DNA of 64,000 nucleotides from Paraburkholderia sp. BCC1884 (GCF_900996225.1 NZ_CAAJGL010000068.1:1612001-1676000); one strand, 5' to 3'. Positions 52,662-62,754 are shown, numbered from the stretch's first letter. Program-made: numbers and translations. Notes: a model not told the origin generated them from the sequence alone.

Positions 52662-54021
52662 CGTTGTTACTCCGGGGCAGGCGCGCGAGCATTTCGGCAG
52701 CCTGACCGATCGTCAGTTGGTGCGCGACGCATTGGCCGAAACCGGGCTGGCCATCGCGTCGATAAAGGTCGTAGGTGCCGGGCGCCGAGGCCAGTAGCGT
52801 ATAGGGCGCGCAATGGGCGGCGGCGCACGAGCGTGAGCAGCCGCTCAGATGAACGTCGACATCGGCGGGCAGGCGGGTCGCCAGTTCGAGCGCGTCGGCC
52901 TTGGTGTCGGCGAGGCCCTTGGCGCAGCCTTGCGAACCGGTGCAGGCGATCAGGCGGGTGATGGCCTCAGCGGGATCGCAGGCGAGGCCTGCCGTGTTCA
53001 ATCCTTCGAGCACGGCGGGCACGGCCTCGTCGGGGATGTCGGGGAGCAGTACGCTTTGCCACGGTGTCAAATGCAGGGTGCCGTTGCCGGATCGCCGCGC
53101 AAGCGTGGCGAGGTCGCGCAAGGTAGTGGCGTCGAGGCGGCCGAGGGGCGGCTGGCCACCCACGTACTGCGTGCCGGCGATATGCTGCGCGTGTGCGCCG
53201 AGTCGAAGGCGGGCGTCGGCGTGCGTGCCGCGCTGCCAGTCGGCCAGCGATGCGTCTCGCGCGAGCGGGAAATCGACGTAGGTTTGGGCGTGCTGCAGCA
53301 GCGCGTCGGCGGAATAGTCGGCCAACAGGTGGCGCATGCGTGTGGCGTCGGCGGCGGCGAGATCGAGGAACGTGTACAGGATCGCGCGCACGAGTGCAGT
53401 GACCTGCGCGGGCAGCACGGCAGCCAGCGCGCCCGTCGACGGACCTCCCGCCAATCCGGACACGAACCGCATGCCGTCACGATCCGATGACGCCGCCAGC
53501 CAGACATCATGCGGATGATCGAGCCGCGCGAGACGTTCGCCGCCGTCCAGCAACAACGCGAATTTCGGCGACAGCGCAGCGAAACGCGCATCGCTTTGCA
53601 ATAACGTCAGCAACTCCGCACACAGGGGCCGTGTATCGAACAGCGCGGACGAGTCGCGACCGGCCACGGGACTGATCATGACGTTGCGCACGTCGTCTGC
53701 TGCGAGCGTTGGCGTTTCCGGTCCAAGCCCCACATCGACCAGGGCCTGGATCAGCGCCGTCTCATGCCCGGCGCGAATGCCGCGTAGCTGCAGATTGGCG
53801 CGGTTGGTCAACTCGATCACCCCTGCCGCGTATCGCTCGCTCGCGTAGGCGACCGTCGAAGCTTGCGCCGCGCTCAGTTCGCCGCCCGCCAGCTTGATCC
53901 GGCAGATGCCGCCGTCGCGCGCGGCGACGATGCGCAGCAGCCCCGGACATGCCGAGGGCCGCGGCGCCGCGGCCGCATGGGGCAAAACGATGGAAGGTAA
54001 AGCTTGAGTCAAGACGGACAC
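52654..54021 (-). CDS. cobG: Precorrin-3B synthase (aerobic)
   Basis: 455 residues. Nitrite/sulfite-reductase-like protein: the ferredoxin-like half (LLRIVAARDGGICRIKLAGG) is followed by the siroheme/4Fe-4S site, CTGSQGCAKGLADTK and SGCSRSCAAAH. CobG uses oxygen to make precorrin-3B, marking the aerobic pathway. The start is uncertain: GTG 54021 gives a plausible N-terminus; no Shine-Dalgarno is obvious, and TTG 54012 is possible. It is the first gene after the cobalamin riboswitch, separated by about 100 bases of leader. Confidence 0.92.
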   Translation of the reverse strand: MSVLTQALPSIVLPHAAAAPRPSACPGLLRIVAARDGGICRIKLAGGELSAAQASTVAYASERYAAGVIELTNRANLQLRGIRAGHETALIQALVDVGLGPETPTLAADDVRNVMISPVAGRDSSALFDTRPLCAELLTLLQSDARFAALSPKFALLLDGGERLARLDHPHDVWLAASSDRDGMRFVSGLAGGPSTGALAAVLPAQVTALVRAILYTFLDLAAADATRMRHLLADYSADALLQHAQTYVDFPLARDASLADWQRGTHADARLRLGAHAQHIAGTQYVGGQPPLGRLDATTLRDLATLARRSGNGTLHLTPWQSVLLPDIPDEAVPAVLEGLNTAGLACDPAEAITRLIACTGSQGCAKGLADTKADALELATRLPADVDVHLSGCSRSCAAAHCAPYTLLASAPGTYDLYRRDGQPGFGQCVAHQLTIGQAAEMLARLPRSNNDA

Positions 54022-54119
54022 CGGTTGAGCGTCGCGCGACGGCCCGAGCAAGCCGCAAGGCGGCCTTTGCTGCGGCATCGGTACACCCCGCCCGATGTTG
54101 GCTGGCACGAACAGTCTTG

Positions 54120-54272
54120 CCGGCAGGTCTCCTGGCTGGCAGGTCATGGTCCGTCGCGGCCTTCCCGGTCGAACCAGTGGCGCGCAGCGCGGGCGGACTC
54201 GCTGCATACAGTTGCGGGGGCAGCCACAGTCGCACTGTGTTCCCTCTTCGGCCCCGAAGGGCACCGGCGGCT
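54120..54272 (-). ncRNA. Cobalamin riboswitch in the cobG leader
   Basis: On the minus strand the conserved features come in order: GGTGCC near the 5' end (about 54266), GGGAACACAGTG, a GGCTGCCCCCGCAACTGT segment, GCCACTGG, CCGGGAAGGC, and the B12 box AGCCAGGAGACCTGCC (54122-54138, consensus AGYCMGGAGACCKGCC). Adenosylcobalamin binding would lower expression of cobGHIJ downstream. The region between it and cobG may hold the expression platform; a clear intrinsic terminator is not visible. Confidence 0.95.
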
Positions 54273-54367
54273 GTATTATGCCTTTTTTCGAACAGCACAA
54301 CGAGGCTGGACGCTTTGACCGGCGTGGCACAGCGCATGATTTGAAGACACAAAATAAGGATGGATGC

Positions 54368-55600
54368 ATGCCGGCGTGGTTGACCGTGGTGGGCATAGGC
54401 GACGATGGCTTCGCCGGTTTGGGACGGCCCGCGCGACGTGCCTTGCTGGAGGCGTCGGTGATCTACGGCGGCGAGCGTCATCTGGCGAGGCTGCCCCCGC
54501 GTCTCGCCGCGCGCCGTGCGGCCTGGCCACGGCCGTTCGATCTCGCGCCTCTGCTGACCGAACGCGGCAGCAAGGTGTGCGTGCTTGCAAGCGGCGACCC
54601 GATGCTGTTCGGCGTCGGCGCGACGCTTGCGCGGCAGTTGCCGGCCGGCGAGATGCTGGTGCTGCCGGCGCCGTCGTCGGTGTCGCTGGCTGCCGCGCGG
54701 CTGGGCTGGCCGGTGCAGGATATCGCCACGGTGTCGCTGGTCGGCCGGCCGTTGCCGACGCTCAACGCGCATTTGCACGACGGCGCGCGTCTGTTCGTGC
54801 TGAGCGCGGACGGGCGTACGCCCGCGGCGCTCGCGGAGTTGCTGAACGCGCGCGGTTTCGGCGCGACCCGCATGACCGTGCTGGAGCATCTCGGCGGCGA
54901 ACGGGAGCGGCGCATCGACGGCCGCGCGGATCAATGGGCGGCAGGCGAGGTGGCGGCCCTGAATCTGATCGCGCTGGCGTGCCGCGCAACGGCGGGCGCG
55001 CCACGTTTGCCGCTCACCTGCGGCCTGCCCGACGACGCCTTCCGCCACGACGGCCAGTTGACCAAGCGCGACGTGCGCGCCATCACACTCGCGCGCCTTG
55101 CGCCGACACCCGGCGAGTTGTTGTGGGACGTGGGCGCGGGCAGCGGGTCGATCGGCATCGAATGGATGCGCGCGCATCCGACTTGCCGCGCGATTGCGAT
55201 CGAAGGGCACGGCGAGCGGCAACGTTTCATCGAACACAATCGCGATGCGTTGGGCGTGCCGGGTCTGCAACTGGTGGCCGGTCGCGCGCCGGACGCGCTC
55301 GACGGATTGCCGACGCCGGATGCCGTCTTCATCGGCGGCGGCGTGACGGTGCCGGGTGTCCTGCAGGCTTGCTGGGCGAGTCTGCGCGAAGGCGGACGGC
55401 TGGTCGCCAACGCGGTCACTTTGCAAGGCGAAACGGCGCTGACCGCCTGGCGCGCCGAGCATGGCGGCACGCTGACCCGTATCGCGCTCGCCGATGCGCA
55501 ACCGCTCGGCGCTTTCGATACGTGGCGCCAGGCGTTGCCGATCACGATGCTGGAGGCGACGAAAGCGACGCCTGCAATTTCGCGCATCGACGCAATTTGA
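54368..55600 (+). CDS. cobL: Precorrin-6Y C5,15-methyltransferase (decarboxylating)
   Basis: 410 residues, a fusion of CbiE and CbiT. The CbiE half (about 1-210) starts with [15 protein letters not shown] and has [13 protein letters not shown]; the CbiT half (about 215-410) has [17 protein letters not shown] for SAM and [14 protein letters not shown]. It methylates C5 and C15 and removes the C12 acetate carboxyl. ATG 54368 follows AAGGA by 7 bases. Divergent from cobG; the riboswitch itself points the other way. Confidence 0.95.
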   Translation: MPAWLTVVGIGDDGFAGLGRPARRALLEASVIYGGERHLARLPPRLAARRAAWPRPFDLAPLLTERGSKVCVLASGDPMLFGVGATLARQLPAGEMLVLPAPSSVSLAAARLGWPVQDIATVSLVGRPLPTLNAHLHDGARLFVLSADGRTPAALAELLNARGFGATRMTVLEHLGGERERRIDGRADQWAAGEVAALNLIALACRATAGAPRLPLTCGLPDDAFRHDGQLTKRDVRAITLARLAPTPGELLWDVGAGSGSIGIEWMRAHPTCRAIAIEGHGERQRFIEHNRDALGVPGLQLVAGRAPDALDGLPTPDAVFIGGGVTVPGVLQACWASLREGGRLVANAVTLQGETALTAWRAEHGGTLTRIALADAQPLGAFDTWRQALPITMLEATKATPAISRIDAI

Positions 55601-55613
55601 ACGGAGCGACACG

Positions 55614-56348
55614 ATGACCCGTCTCCTGCTGCTAGGCGGTACCGGCGACGCCTTGCAGATCGCACGCCACCTCGGTCCGCGCGACGTGTACAGTCTCGCG
55701 GGCCTCGGCAAGCTGCCGGACGATCTGCCGTGCTCGGTGCGCGTGGGTGGCTTCGGCGGCAGCGAAGGCCTGGCGCGTTTCATCGCGGATGAAAAAATCA
55801 GCCTCGTGGTCGACGCGACCCACCCGTACGCCGCGCGGATCAGCGCAAACGCGGCGGCGGCCTGCCGCCTCGCGCACGTGCCCTGCTGGGCACTGCGCCG
55901 TCCGGCCTGGCAGGCGCAAGCCGGCGATGACTGGCGCACGGTCGGCGACTGGCACGCACTCGTCGCGGCACTCGCGCCATTCAGAAAACCGCTTTTCACG
56001 CTCGGGCGCGAACCGCTCGACCATCTCGACGAGATTCCGCCGCATCAGTTCTGGACCGTGCGCTGTCTCGACGCGCAAGCGGACACGGCGCGCGCGCGCA
56101 TTCTCGCGGCGCGCGGTCCGTTCACGCCCGACGGCGAGCGCGCGCTGTTCGCGTTGCAAGCCTTCGATGTCGTGGTCAGCAAGAACAGCGGCGGCGGCGC
56201 GACCGAAGCCAAACTCGAGGTGGCGCGTGAGCGGGGTTTGCCGGTCGTCATGTTGCGTCGGCCGGTGCTGGCGGCGGTGGATCGTGAATTCGAACGCGTC
56301 GCCGGGTTGCTCGACGCGTTGCGAGCATCGGGCGACGTGTCGGCGTGA
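55614..56348 (+). CDS. cobK: Precorrin-6A reductase
   Basis: 244 residues. A Rossmann-like start (RLLLLGGTGDALQIARHLG), LVVDATHPYAARISANA and a late VSKNSGGGATEAKLE motif are all typical for CobK/CbiJ. It reduces precorrin-6A to precorrin-6B with NADPH. ATG 55614 follows GGAG; spacing to cobL is 13 bases, so they are one operon. Confidence 0.96.
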   Translation: MTRLLLLGGTGDALQIARHLGPRDVYSLAGLGKLPDDLPCSVRVGGFGGSEGLARFIADEKISLVVDATHPYAARISANAAAACRLAHVPCWALRRPAWQAQAGDDWRTVGDWHALVAALAPFRKPLFTLGREPLDHLDEIPPHQFWTVRCLDAQADTARARILAARGPFTPDGERALFALQAFDVVVSKNSGGGATEAKLEVARERGLPVVMLRRPVLAAVDREFERVAGLLDALRASGDVSA

Positions 56349-56392
56349 AGCGCGCACACCCGGTGCCGTGCAAGTGAATCATGGAGTAATGG

Positions 56393-57118
56393 ATGACGGT
56401 GTATTTTATCGGCGCGGGTCCTGGCGACCCGGAACTTATCACGGTGAAAGGGCAGCGCCTCGTGCGAACCTGCCCGGTGATTCTGTACGCGGGCTCGCTC
56501 GTGCCGGCCGCGGTACTGGAAGGTCACGCAGCGCAACAGGTGGTCAATACGGCGGAGCTCGATCTCGACCGGATCGTCGCCTTATTGAAGGCCGCGCATG
56601 ACAAGGGTCAGCACGTCGCGCGCGTGCATTCCGGCGACCCCTCCTTGTACGGCGCGATCGGCGAACAGATTCGCCGCTTGCGCGAGCTGGAGATTCCCTA
56701 CGAGATCGTGCCGGGCGTGACGGCCACGGCTGCCTGCGCGGCGGCACTCGGCTGCGAACTCACGCTGCCTGATATCTCGCAGACGCTGATCCTCACGCGC
56801 TATGCGACCAAAACCACCATGCCCGCCGGCGAGCAACTCGCCGATCTGGCGCGGCATCGCGCGACCATGGCGATTCACCTCGGCGTGCGGCATCTGGCGC
56901 GGATCGTCGATGAATTGCGTCCGCATTACGGCGGCGACTGCCCGATCGCGGTGATCTATCGCGCGAGCTGGCCGGACGAGGAGAAGATCACCGGGACCCT
57001 GGACGATATCGTCGACAAGGTGCAGTCGACTGCAATCGAACGCACCGCATTGATCCTGGTGGGCCAGGTGCTGGCCGCCGAAGGTTTCGCGGACTCGACG
57101 CTCTACGCGAAAGACTGA
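56393..57118 (+). CDS. cobM: Precorrin-4 C11-methyltransferase
   Basis: 241 residues. Tetrapyrrole methylase: [51 protein letters not shown], and AIHLGVRHLARIVDEL. It methylates C11 of precorrin-4. Third gene of the cobLKM operon (44 bases after cobK). CobA, CobB and the cobalt-insertion subunits are not in this window. Confidence 0.96.
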   Translation: MTVYFIGAGPGDPELITVKGQRLVRTCPVILYAGSLVPAAVLEGHAAQQVVNTAELDLDRIVALLKAAHDKGQHVARVHSGDPSLYGAIGEQIRRLRELEIPYEIVPGVTATAACAAALGCELTLPDISQTLILTRYATKTTMPAGEQLADLARHRATMAIHLGVRHLARIVDELRPHYGGDCPIAVIYRASWPDEEKITGTLDDIVDKVQSTAIERTALILVGQVLAAEGFADSTLYAKD

Positions 57119-57173
57119 CGCCGATTCAACGAGTCGGTGTTGCCGCATGATGAGCGCGGCGGTCGCCTTCTTT

Positions 57174-58763
57174 CTAGAGAAACGACTCGATCGGCAGGAT
57201 CGACATGAACCAGACGCCTAGTCTTCCTAACCAGCTCGAGTTGGGTTCGGTGTCGTAGCGGGTTTGCTTGCCGTCGTCATCTTCGAGCCAGTACACCTTG
57301 CCCTGGTCGTCGAGACGCACTGTGTAGGCCACTTGCGGCACCACCGTATGGAAGATCGTGGTGATCTTGCCGGCAAGCACGGGACTGTCGATCACGAAGC
57401 CCAGTTCGGTGTTCAGATTGGCCGAACGCGGATCGAAATTGAACGAGCCGACGAACACGCGCTGCGCATCGACCGCGAAGGTCTTCGCATGCAGGCTCGA
57501 GCCCGAACTGCCGAACGAGCCCTTGGACTCGTCCTTTTTACCCGGCGCGCCGGGCAGGCGTCGCAACTCGTAGAGCTGCACGCCGCCCTTGAGCAAGGCG
57601 ACGCGGCGCCTGGCATAACCGGAGTGGACGGCGGCGACATCGGTGGATTCGAGTGCGTTCGTCAGCACCCGCACCGCGACGCCCTTTGACGCCAGCTGCG
57701 TGAAATACTGCACCCCCGCCTGGGTCGGCACGAAATACGGTGAGACCAGATCGAGTTCTTCGGCCGGTTCGCCGAGAATGTCGTGCATCTGCTGCAGGAC
57801 GCGGGTTTTGCTGGCCGCCTGGTTCAGGCCTTTCGCGGGATCGTCGCTGATCATGCGCGCCTTCGCCCATTCCAGCGGCAGTGTGCCGGTCTGCAGTTGT
57901 TCGGCGATGGGCAACTCGCGCACGGCATCGATATAGGCGATGCCCGCCGGTTCCAGCTCCAGCTGCTGAGCCCGGCTTGCAAGCGCCTGCAAACGGTCGG
58001 CATTCGCGCTCGGCAGGATCCGGTCGACGGGGTACGCCGAGTCGCTCGACCAGTAGCGGTCGAAGTCGCGCGCGACGTCGCTCGCCGCCGGGCCGACGGC
58101 CAGCACGTCGAGGTCGGAGAAAACCACGCCGTCGGTTGCGCCGAAGTACTCGTCGCCGATATTGCGGCCGCCGACGATCGTCGCGCTGCTATCGGCGGTG
58201 ATGGATTTGTTGTGCATGCGCCGGTTGGCGCGGGAGAAGTCCGTCAGAAAGCCGAGCGACTTCGGCTTGCGTACCACGAACGGGTTGAACAGACGCACCT
58301 CGAAGTTCGGATGCGCACCGAGCGCCGCGAGCGTGGCGTCGAGCGACGGGGCGACACCGTTGTCGTCGAGCAGCAGACGCACGCGCACGCCACGGTCGGC
58401 GGCCTCGCGCAGCTGTTCGAGCAGCAGCGTGCCGGTCAGGTCGTCGTGCCAGATGTAGTATTGAACGTCGAGGGTGCGCTGCGCCGCGCGCGCGAGGATC
58501 ATGCGCGAAGCAAACGCGGACTGCGGATTCGCCAGCGGATAGATGCCGGAGAGTCCCGGATGCGCGGCGACTTCGGGAGCGATCGCATGGCCGATCTGGG
58601 TGCTTTGCGCCTCGGTGGTGTCGAGCGCCGACGATTGCGTGCGACCGGCGAGCGAAGGCAGGGCGCAGCCGGCCAGCGCGTTCGCGCAGATCAGCAGGCA
58701 GGCGGTGGTGCGCAGCCAGCGGCGCGGCAGGCGGAGCGTGAGGCCGGCGAGCAGTTGCATCAT
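57174..58763 (-). CDS. Phospholipase D-family lipoprotein (ClsC-like)
   Basis: 529 residues. Lipoprotein signal with a lipobox (LAGC) near residue 33, so it is anchored to the periplasmic or outer leaflet. Two HKD motifs are complete: HNKSITADSSATIVGG (about residue 185) and HAKTFAVDAQRVFVGS (about residue 430), both H-x-K-x4-D. Cardiolipin synthase C and related transphosphatidylases look like this. ATG 58763 or 58760. It lies after the MFS gene on the same strand (66-base gap). Confidence 0.9.
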   Translation of the reverse strand: MMQLLAGLTLRLPRRWLRTTACLLICANALAGCALPSLAGRTQSSALDTTEAQSTQIGHAIAPEVAAHPGLSGIYPLANPQSAFASRMILARAAQRTLDVQYYIWHDDLTGTLLLEQLREAADRGVRVRLLLDDNGVAPSLDATLAALGAHPNFEVRLFNPFVVRKPKSLGFLTDFSRANRRMHNKSITADSSATIVGGRNIGDEYFGATDGVVFSDLDVLAVGPAASDVARDFDRYWSSDSAYPVDRILPSANADRLQALASRAQQLELEPAGIAYIDAVRELPIAEQLQTGTLPLEWAKARMISDDPAKGLNQAASKTRVLQQMHDILGEPAEELDLVSPYFVPTQAGVQYFTQLASKGVAVRVLTNALESTDVAAVHSGYARRRVALLKGGVQLYELRRLPGAPGKKDESKGSFGSSGSSLHAKTFAVDAQRVFVGSFNFDPRSANLNTELGFVIDSPVLAGKITTIFHTVVPQVAYTVRLDDQGKVYWLEDDDGKQTRYDTEPNSSWLGRLGVWFMSILPIESFL

Positions 58764-58829
58764 GTGGTCGGGCTTCCATGGCGGGTACGGTGGACCCATT
58801 GCCGGCGGCGCGTTAGCCGCCGGCCGCGT

Positions 58830-60323
58830 TCAGTCTTCGAGCGGCGCGAGCGCTTCGAGCGGCATCTTCTTGTCCGCGCCGATGTGAATCGCCGGCACGA
58901 ACGTCAGCAACGCGACGACGAAGATCGCGATCACGAAGATCGCGACGAACGTGAGGTGCAACGATTGATGCAGCACCATGCGGATCATGTCACTGTTGCC
59001 GAGACTCGCCGTCTGATTCTGCAGGAGCGCTCTCAGCTGATCCGACGTGACGACGGCCACGCCTTTGGCATGACTCAGCCCGAAGTTGAGCACCGCGCCG
59101 AACAGCGTCGCGCCGAGCGTGCTGCCGAGATTGCGCGAAAACAGGTTCGACGCGGTGGCGCTGCCGCGCTCGTCCATTTTGACGATCTCCTGGATCAGCA
59201 CGAGGCAACTCACGCTCGAGGTGCCCATGCCGAAGCCCATGATGAGCGAGCCGAAGGCGGCCACCAGCGGCGAGCCGCCCGGCGACAGAAACAGCAACAG
59301 CACCGCGCCCAGTGGAATGAACGCGCTGCCGCCGATCAGAATGCGCCGCAAGCCGATGCGATGAAACGATTTGGCCGCGAGCGTGGCGCCCGCCGGCCAG
59401 CCGACCATCATCATCGTCAGTGCGAGACCGGCGACCACCGGTGAGCGATTCAGCACGCCTTGCACATACATCGGCAAGAAGGTGGTGGCGCCCATCAGGA
59501 TCATGCCGGACAGCAGGGTCGAACCGTTCGACGCCGCGATCGGGCGACGGCTCCACAGCGCGAAGGAGATCATCGGCTCGGCGGCGCGGCGCTCCTGCAT
59601 CACGAACAACACGACGCACAGCAGGAAAGCGGCGCCCGCCATCGCGGCGCGCGCGAGTTCGTCGTCGCCGGCGTAGGTCAGCGCCATCATCAGCGCGGCA
59701 ATGGCGGCCATGAAGAGCGCCGCGCCCGCGAAGTCGATCGACGGACGCGCATGCCGCTCCGATTCGCGCAGAAACGCGATGAAGCCCGCCGCCGACGCGA
59801 GGCCGATCGGCACGTTCATCCAGAAGATCCACGCCCACGAGAGGTTGTGAATGATGAAGCCGCCGACCATCGGACCCACCACCGCCGAAATCGCCCACAC
59901 GCTGGCCAGATAACCCTGCACCTTGCCGCGTTCGCGCGCGGGATAGAGATCGGCGACGATGGTCAGCGTGACCGGCTGGATCGCGCCCGCGCCGACGCCC
60001 TGGATCAGCCGGAACACGATCATCGCGGGCATCGACCAGGCGAAACCGGCGAGCACCGAACCGATCAGGAAGATGGCGATGCCGGCCAGCATGATCGGCT
60101 TGCGGCCATACAGATCGGCGAGCTTGCCGAACACCACGGTCATGGCGGTCTGAGTGAGCAGAAACGACGAGAATACCCAGCTATACAGATGCAGATCGCC
60201 GAGTTGGGCGACGATCTGCGGCATGGCGGTCGATACGATGGTGGCTTCGATGGCGACCATCGCCATGGACGCCATCACGGCGGCAATGACAAGAGGACGC
60301 GACGATTGAGGGCTGCGGGACAT
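58830..60323 (-). CDS. MFS exporter, DHA2 (14-helix) type
   Basis: 497 residues. Helix 1 contains VAIEATIVSTAMPQIVAQLG, motif A is GKLADLYGRKPIMLAG, and IIHNLSWAWIFWMNVPIG follows helix 5. A long periplasmic loop near residues 430-450 (KGVAVVTSDQLRALLQNQTA) is usual in this group. Drug:H+ antiport is likely; substrate unknown. ATG 60323 starts the conserved MSRSPQS; the longer upstream frame is not supported. It is the first gene of a pair with the phospholipase D lipoprotein. Confidence 0.9.
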   Translation of the reverse strand: MSRSPQSSRPLVIAAVMASMAMVAIEATIVSTAMPQIVAQLGDLHLYSWVFSSFLLTQTAMTVVFGKLADLYGRKPIMLAGIAIFLIGSVLAGFAWSMPAMIVFRLIQGVGAGAIQPVTLTIVADLYPARERGKVQGYLASVWAISAVVGPMVGGFIIHNLSWAWIFWMNVPIGLASAAGFIAFLRESERHARPSIDFAGAALFMAAIAALMMALTYAGDDELARAAMAGAAFLLCVVLFVMQERRAAEPMISFALWSRRPIAASNGSTLLSGMILMGATTFLPMYVQGVLNRSPVVAGLALTMMMVGWPAGATLAAKSFHRIGLRRILIGGSAFIPLGAVLLLFLSPGGSPLVAAFGSLIMGFGMGTSSVSCLVLIQEIVKMDERGSATASNLFSRNLGSTLGATLFGAVLNFGLSHAKGVAVVTSDQLRALLQNQTASLGNSDMIRMVLHQSLHLTFVAIFVIAIFVVALLTFVPAIHIGADKKMPLEALAPLED

Positions 60324-60539
60324 GGGGCGGGCGTTAGGATTAGGATGTAAGGCACGTCGGGCGGCGAGCCACGAAACCTGCGCGCCGCGACGTATCAGAA
60401 CGGCCGTACGAGGGCGGCCGGGGTCGAGTATGCACCTTCGCGCCAATCCGCGCTGGCGCGCGCTCGCGGGCTCAGGCCGCATTTTCCTGGCACAGTGTTT
60501 GCGCGCTCCACGCTTTCTTTCGACAAATGGAGGGTCATT

Positions 60540-60800
60540 ATGAGGATCGAATTCACCGGACGCCGTGAAGTGGTGGCAGCGGCGCGCGTCGCCTTCGAAG
60601 CCAATGTCGATGGAGCCGACGTCTGGTGCAGCGTGTCGCTGGATGCGCTCAACGACCATTTCGGCAACGACGGTCCCTCTGCTCGCAATCTGGTGGGCAC
60701 CTTCGAAGCAAATCGTACGCGGATTGAAAATGCTACCCGGCGCGTGCTCGAGAAAAACGGCGGCAAGTCGGTGGAACTCGAGACCGGCGATTTCAACTGA
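60540..60800 (+). CDS. DUF1488 protein
   Basis: 86 residues. [21 protein letters not shown], then [14 protein letters not shown], and a C-terminal helix [17 protein letters not shown] match DUF1488, small proteins of unknown role. ATG 60540 follows GGAGG by 5-6 bases. A terminator at 60882-60911 ends the unit. Confidence 0.85.
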   Translation: MRIEFTGRREVVAAARVAFEANVDGADVWCSVSLDALNDHFGNDGPSARNLVGTFEANRTRIENATRRVLEKNGGKSVELETGDFN

Positions 60801-60881
60801 GGCCCGAGCGGTCTTTCGGGCAAGCCGGCGGAAGTTCGGCGCGGCGCATGGAGCGGTTGCTGCCGGCCTCTCGACATCGAA

Positions 60882-60911
60882 GCCCGCATTCCACGGAATG
60901 CGGGCTTTTTT
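60882..60911 (+). terminator. Rho-independent terminator after the DUF1488 gene
   Basis: Stem GCCCGCATTCC / GGAATGCGGGC (11 bp), loop of two bases (ACs between), followed by six T. It lies 80 bases after the DUF1488 stop. Confidence 0.92.
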
Positions 60912-61087
60912 GCGCGGCGATGGCATGGCCGTTCCAGCGGCCGCGCGAGCCGGCCCGGCAGCCGAACGTGACGCACGGGTCGATTCCAGACGCTTGCGGT
61001 ATAGTCCCGGCAATCGACAGCAGGGCCGCCGCAGCTTGGCGCCGCAGGCACTGCCAACGCATTTTTCGAGTTCGCTGGAGAACAATC

Positions 61088-61723
61088 GTGCAAGAAATCA
61101 TCGAAGGGTTGATCCGCTTTCAACGTGACGTCTTTCCGCAGCAAAGTGCGTTGTTCAAGCGTCTTTCCGTTGCGCAAAGTCCCAACACGCTGTTCGTGAC
61201 CTGCTCGGACAGTCGCGTCGTGCCCGAATTGCTGACGCAAACGGAGCCGGGTGCGCTATTCGTGATCCGCAATGCGGGCAACATCGTGCCGTCTTATGGC
61301 CCGGCGCCGGGCGGGGTGTCGGCCACGGTCGAATACGCGGTGGCGGTGCTGGGAATCCGCGATATCGTGATTTGCGGCCACTCGAATTGCGGCGCGATGA
61401 CGGCGATCTCGACGTGCATGAACCTCGATCATCTGCCGGCGGTGGCGGGTTGGCTGCGTCACGCGGATGCGGCCAAGGCGATCAATGCCTCGCGCACTTA
61501 CGAGTCGGATGCGCACCGTCTGGACGCGCTCGTCAGAGACAACGTGATCGCGCAGCTTGCCAATATCCGCACGCATCCTTCGGTAGCGGTGGGGCTCGCG
61601 AACAAGACCCTGCAGTTGCACGGCTGGATCTTCGAGATCGAAAGCGGCGAGATGCTCGCGCTCGACGGCCGCACTGGCGAGTTCTTGCCGCTCGTGGACA
61701 ATCCGAATATCTACGCCGTGTAG
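61088..61723 (+). CDS. Cytosolic beta-carbonic anhydrase (CynT-like)
   Basis: 211 residues. Zinc ligands: Cys and Asp in [12 protein letters not shown] (about residue 39) and His-Cys in CGHSNCGAM (about residue 98). The rest, [20 protein letters not shown] and [15 protein letters not shown], follows CynT closely. It interconverts carbon dioxide and bicarbonate. GTG 61088 follows GGAGAA by 5-6 bases. No signal peptide, so cytosolic; the next gene is an exported relative. Confidence 0.94.
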   Translation: MQEIIEGLIRFQRDVFPQQSALFKRLSVAQSPNTLFVTCSDSRVVPELLTQTEPGALFVIRNAGNIVPSYGPAPGGVSATVEYAVAVLGIRDIVICGHSNCGAMTAISTCMNLDHLPAVAGWLRHADAAKAINASRTYESDAHRLDALVRDNVIAQLANIRTHPSVAVGLANKTLQLHGWIFEIESGEMLALDGRTGEFLPLVDNPNIYAV

Positions 61724-61932
61724 TGTCGTCTACCGGTTTCGGGCGCGGACATAAAACCCCGTCGGCCCGACTTGACGCCACCTATACTGCGTTAGCGCCT
61801 CGCGTCGGCGGCGCAGGCCTTCCTCGCAAAACGCGGTGTGGCTCGATGTGAGGCAATGAATTCGTGGCGGCGCGGTGACCTGCTGCGCCACGAGTCGCGT
61901 CCGACGCCGTAGCAGCACGTTGGAGACCTGCC

Positions 61933-62652
61933 ATGTGCGAGCGTCATGTGTCTTCCCCCACGCGGCGCAGTTGGCTGCTGGCCGGTGCTTCGTCGATAAC
62001 GCTCGCAGCTTTGGCGCGGCGCGATGCCGTGGCGGCCGAGCCGCCGAGCGGCAACGCGCCAAACTCGATCCCTCCACAACAAGCGCTCGAGCGGCTGATG
62101 CAGGGCAATGCGCGTTACGCCGCGAACGCTCCTTCCAACAAAGATTTTTCCGCCGGTCGCGCGGCCCGCGTCGACGCGCAATATCCCTTCGCGGCGATCG
62201 TCGGCTGTGCGGATTCGCGGGTCGCGCCGGAGCTCGCTTTCGATCAGGGGCCGGGCGATCTGTTCGTGGTGCGCGTGGCCGGCAATTTCGTCAACGAGGA
62301 CATGCTCGCGAGCCTCGAATACGGCGTCGAATTTCTCGGCGTGCCACTCATCATGGTGCTCGGGCACACGCATTGTGGGGCGGTCACCGCGACCGTCAAG
62401 GTGATTCAGGACGGCGCGCAGTTGCCGGGCCATCTGCCCGAGCTGGTCCGTTCGCTCAAACCCGCCGTGCAAATGGCGAAACTCAATCCCGGTGCGGATC
62501 TCGTTGAGCAGGCAACGATAGAAAACGTGAAGATGAACACTCACCGCTTGCTGGTCTCCAAACCGCTCATCGGGCAATACGTGAAACGCGGCAAGGTGAA
62601 CGTGGTCGGCGGCCTCTACGACCTGGCGACGGGCAAGGTCACGCTCGTCTGA
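61933..62652 (+). CDS. Tat-exported beta-carbonic anhydrase
   Basis: 239 residues. A Tat-like signal (TRRSWLLAGASSITLAALARR, cleavage after VAA near residue 35) precedes the carbonic anhydrase fold: GCADSRVAPELAF (Cys, Asp) and LGHTHCGAV (His, Cys). This periplasmic type belongs to the clade with PPSGN spacers at the N-terminus. It could help to concentrate or remove bicarbonate outside. It is 209 bases after the cytosolic enzyme, both in the same direction; the gap 61724-61932 holds no gene I can recognise. Confidence 0.92.
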   Translation: MCERHVSSPTRRSWLLAGASSITLAALARRDAVAAEPPSGNAPNSIPPQQALERLMQGNARYAANAPSNKDFSAGRAARVDAQYPFAAIVGCADSRVAPELAFDQGPGDLFVVRVAGNFVNEDMLASLEYGVEFLGVPLIMVLGHTHCGAVTATVKVIQDGAQLPGHLPELVRSLKPAVQMAKLNPGADLVEQATIENVKMNTHRLLVSKPLIGQYVKRGKVNVVGGLYDLATGKVTLV

Positions 62653-62754
62653 CGAAAGCCCCTCGCCGACGGCGCAGCAGGGCCCGTATCTTGCTGCGCT
62701 GCATCGACGTGCCCCGATTTCGCCAGCGCGTCAAACCATCTCCGAAGGGAAGCC

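Noticed and set aside
60424..61085. Long upstream extension of the third MFS gene
   Set aside because: It is antisense to the DUF1488 gene and a terminator; the conserved protein starts at 60323.
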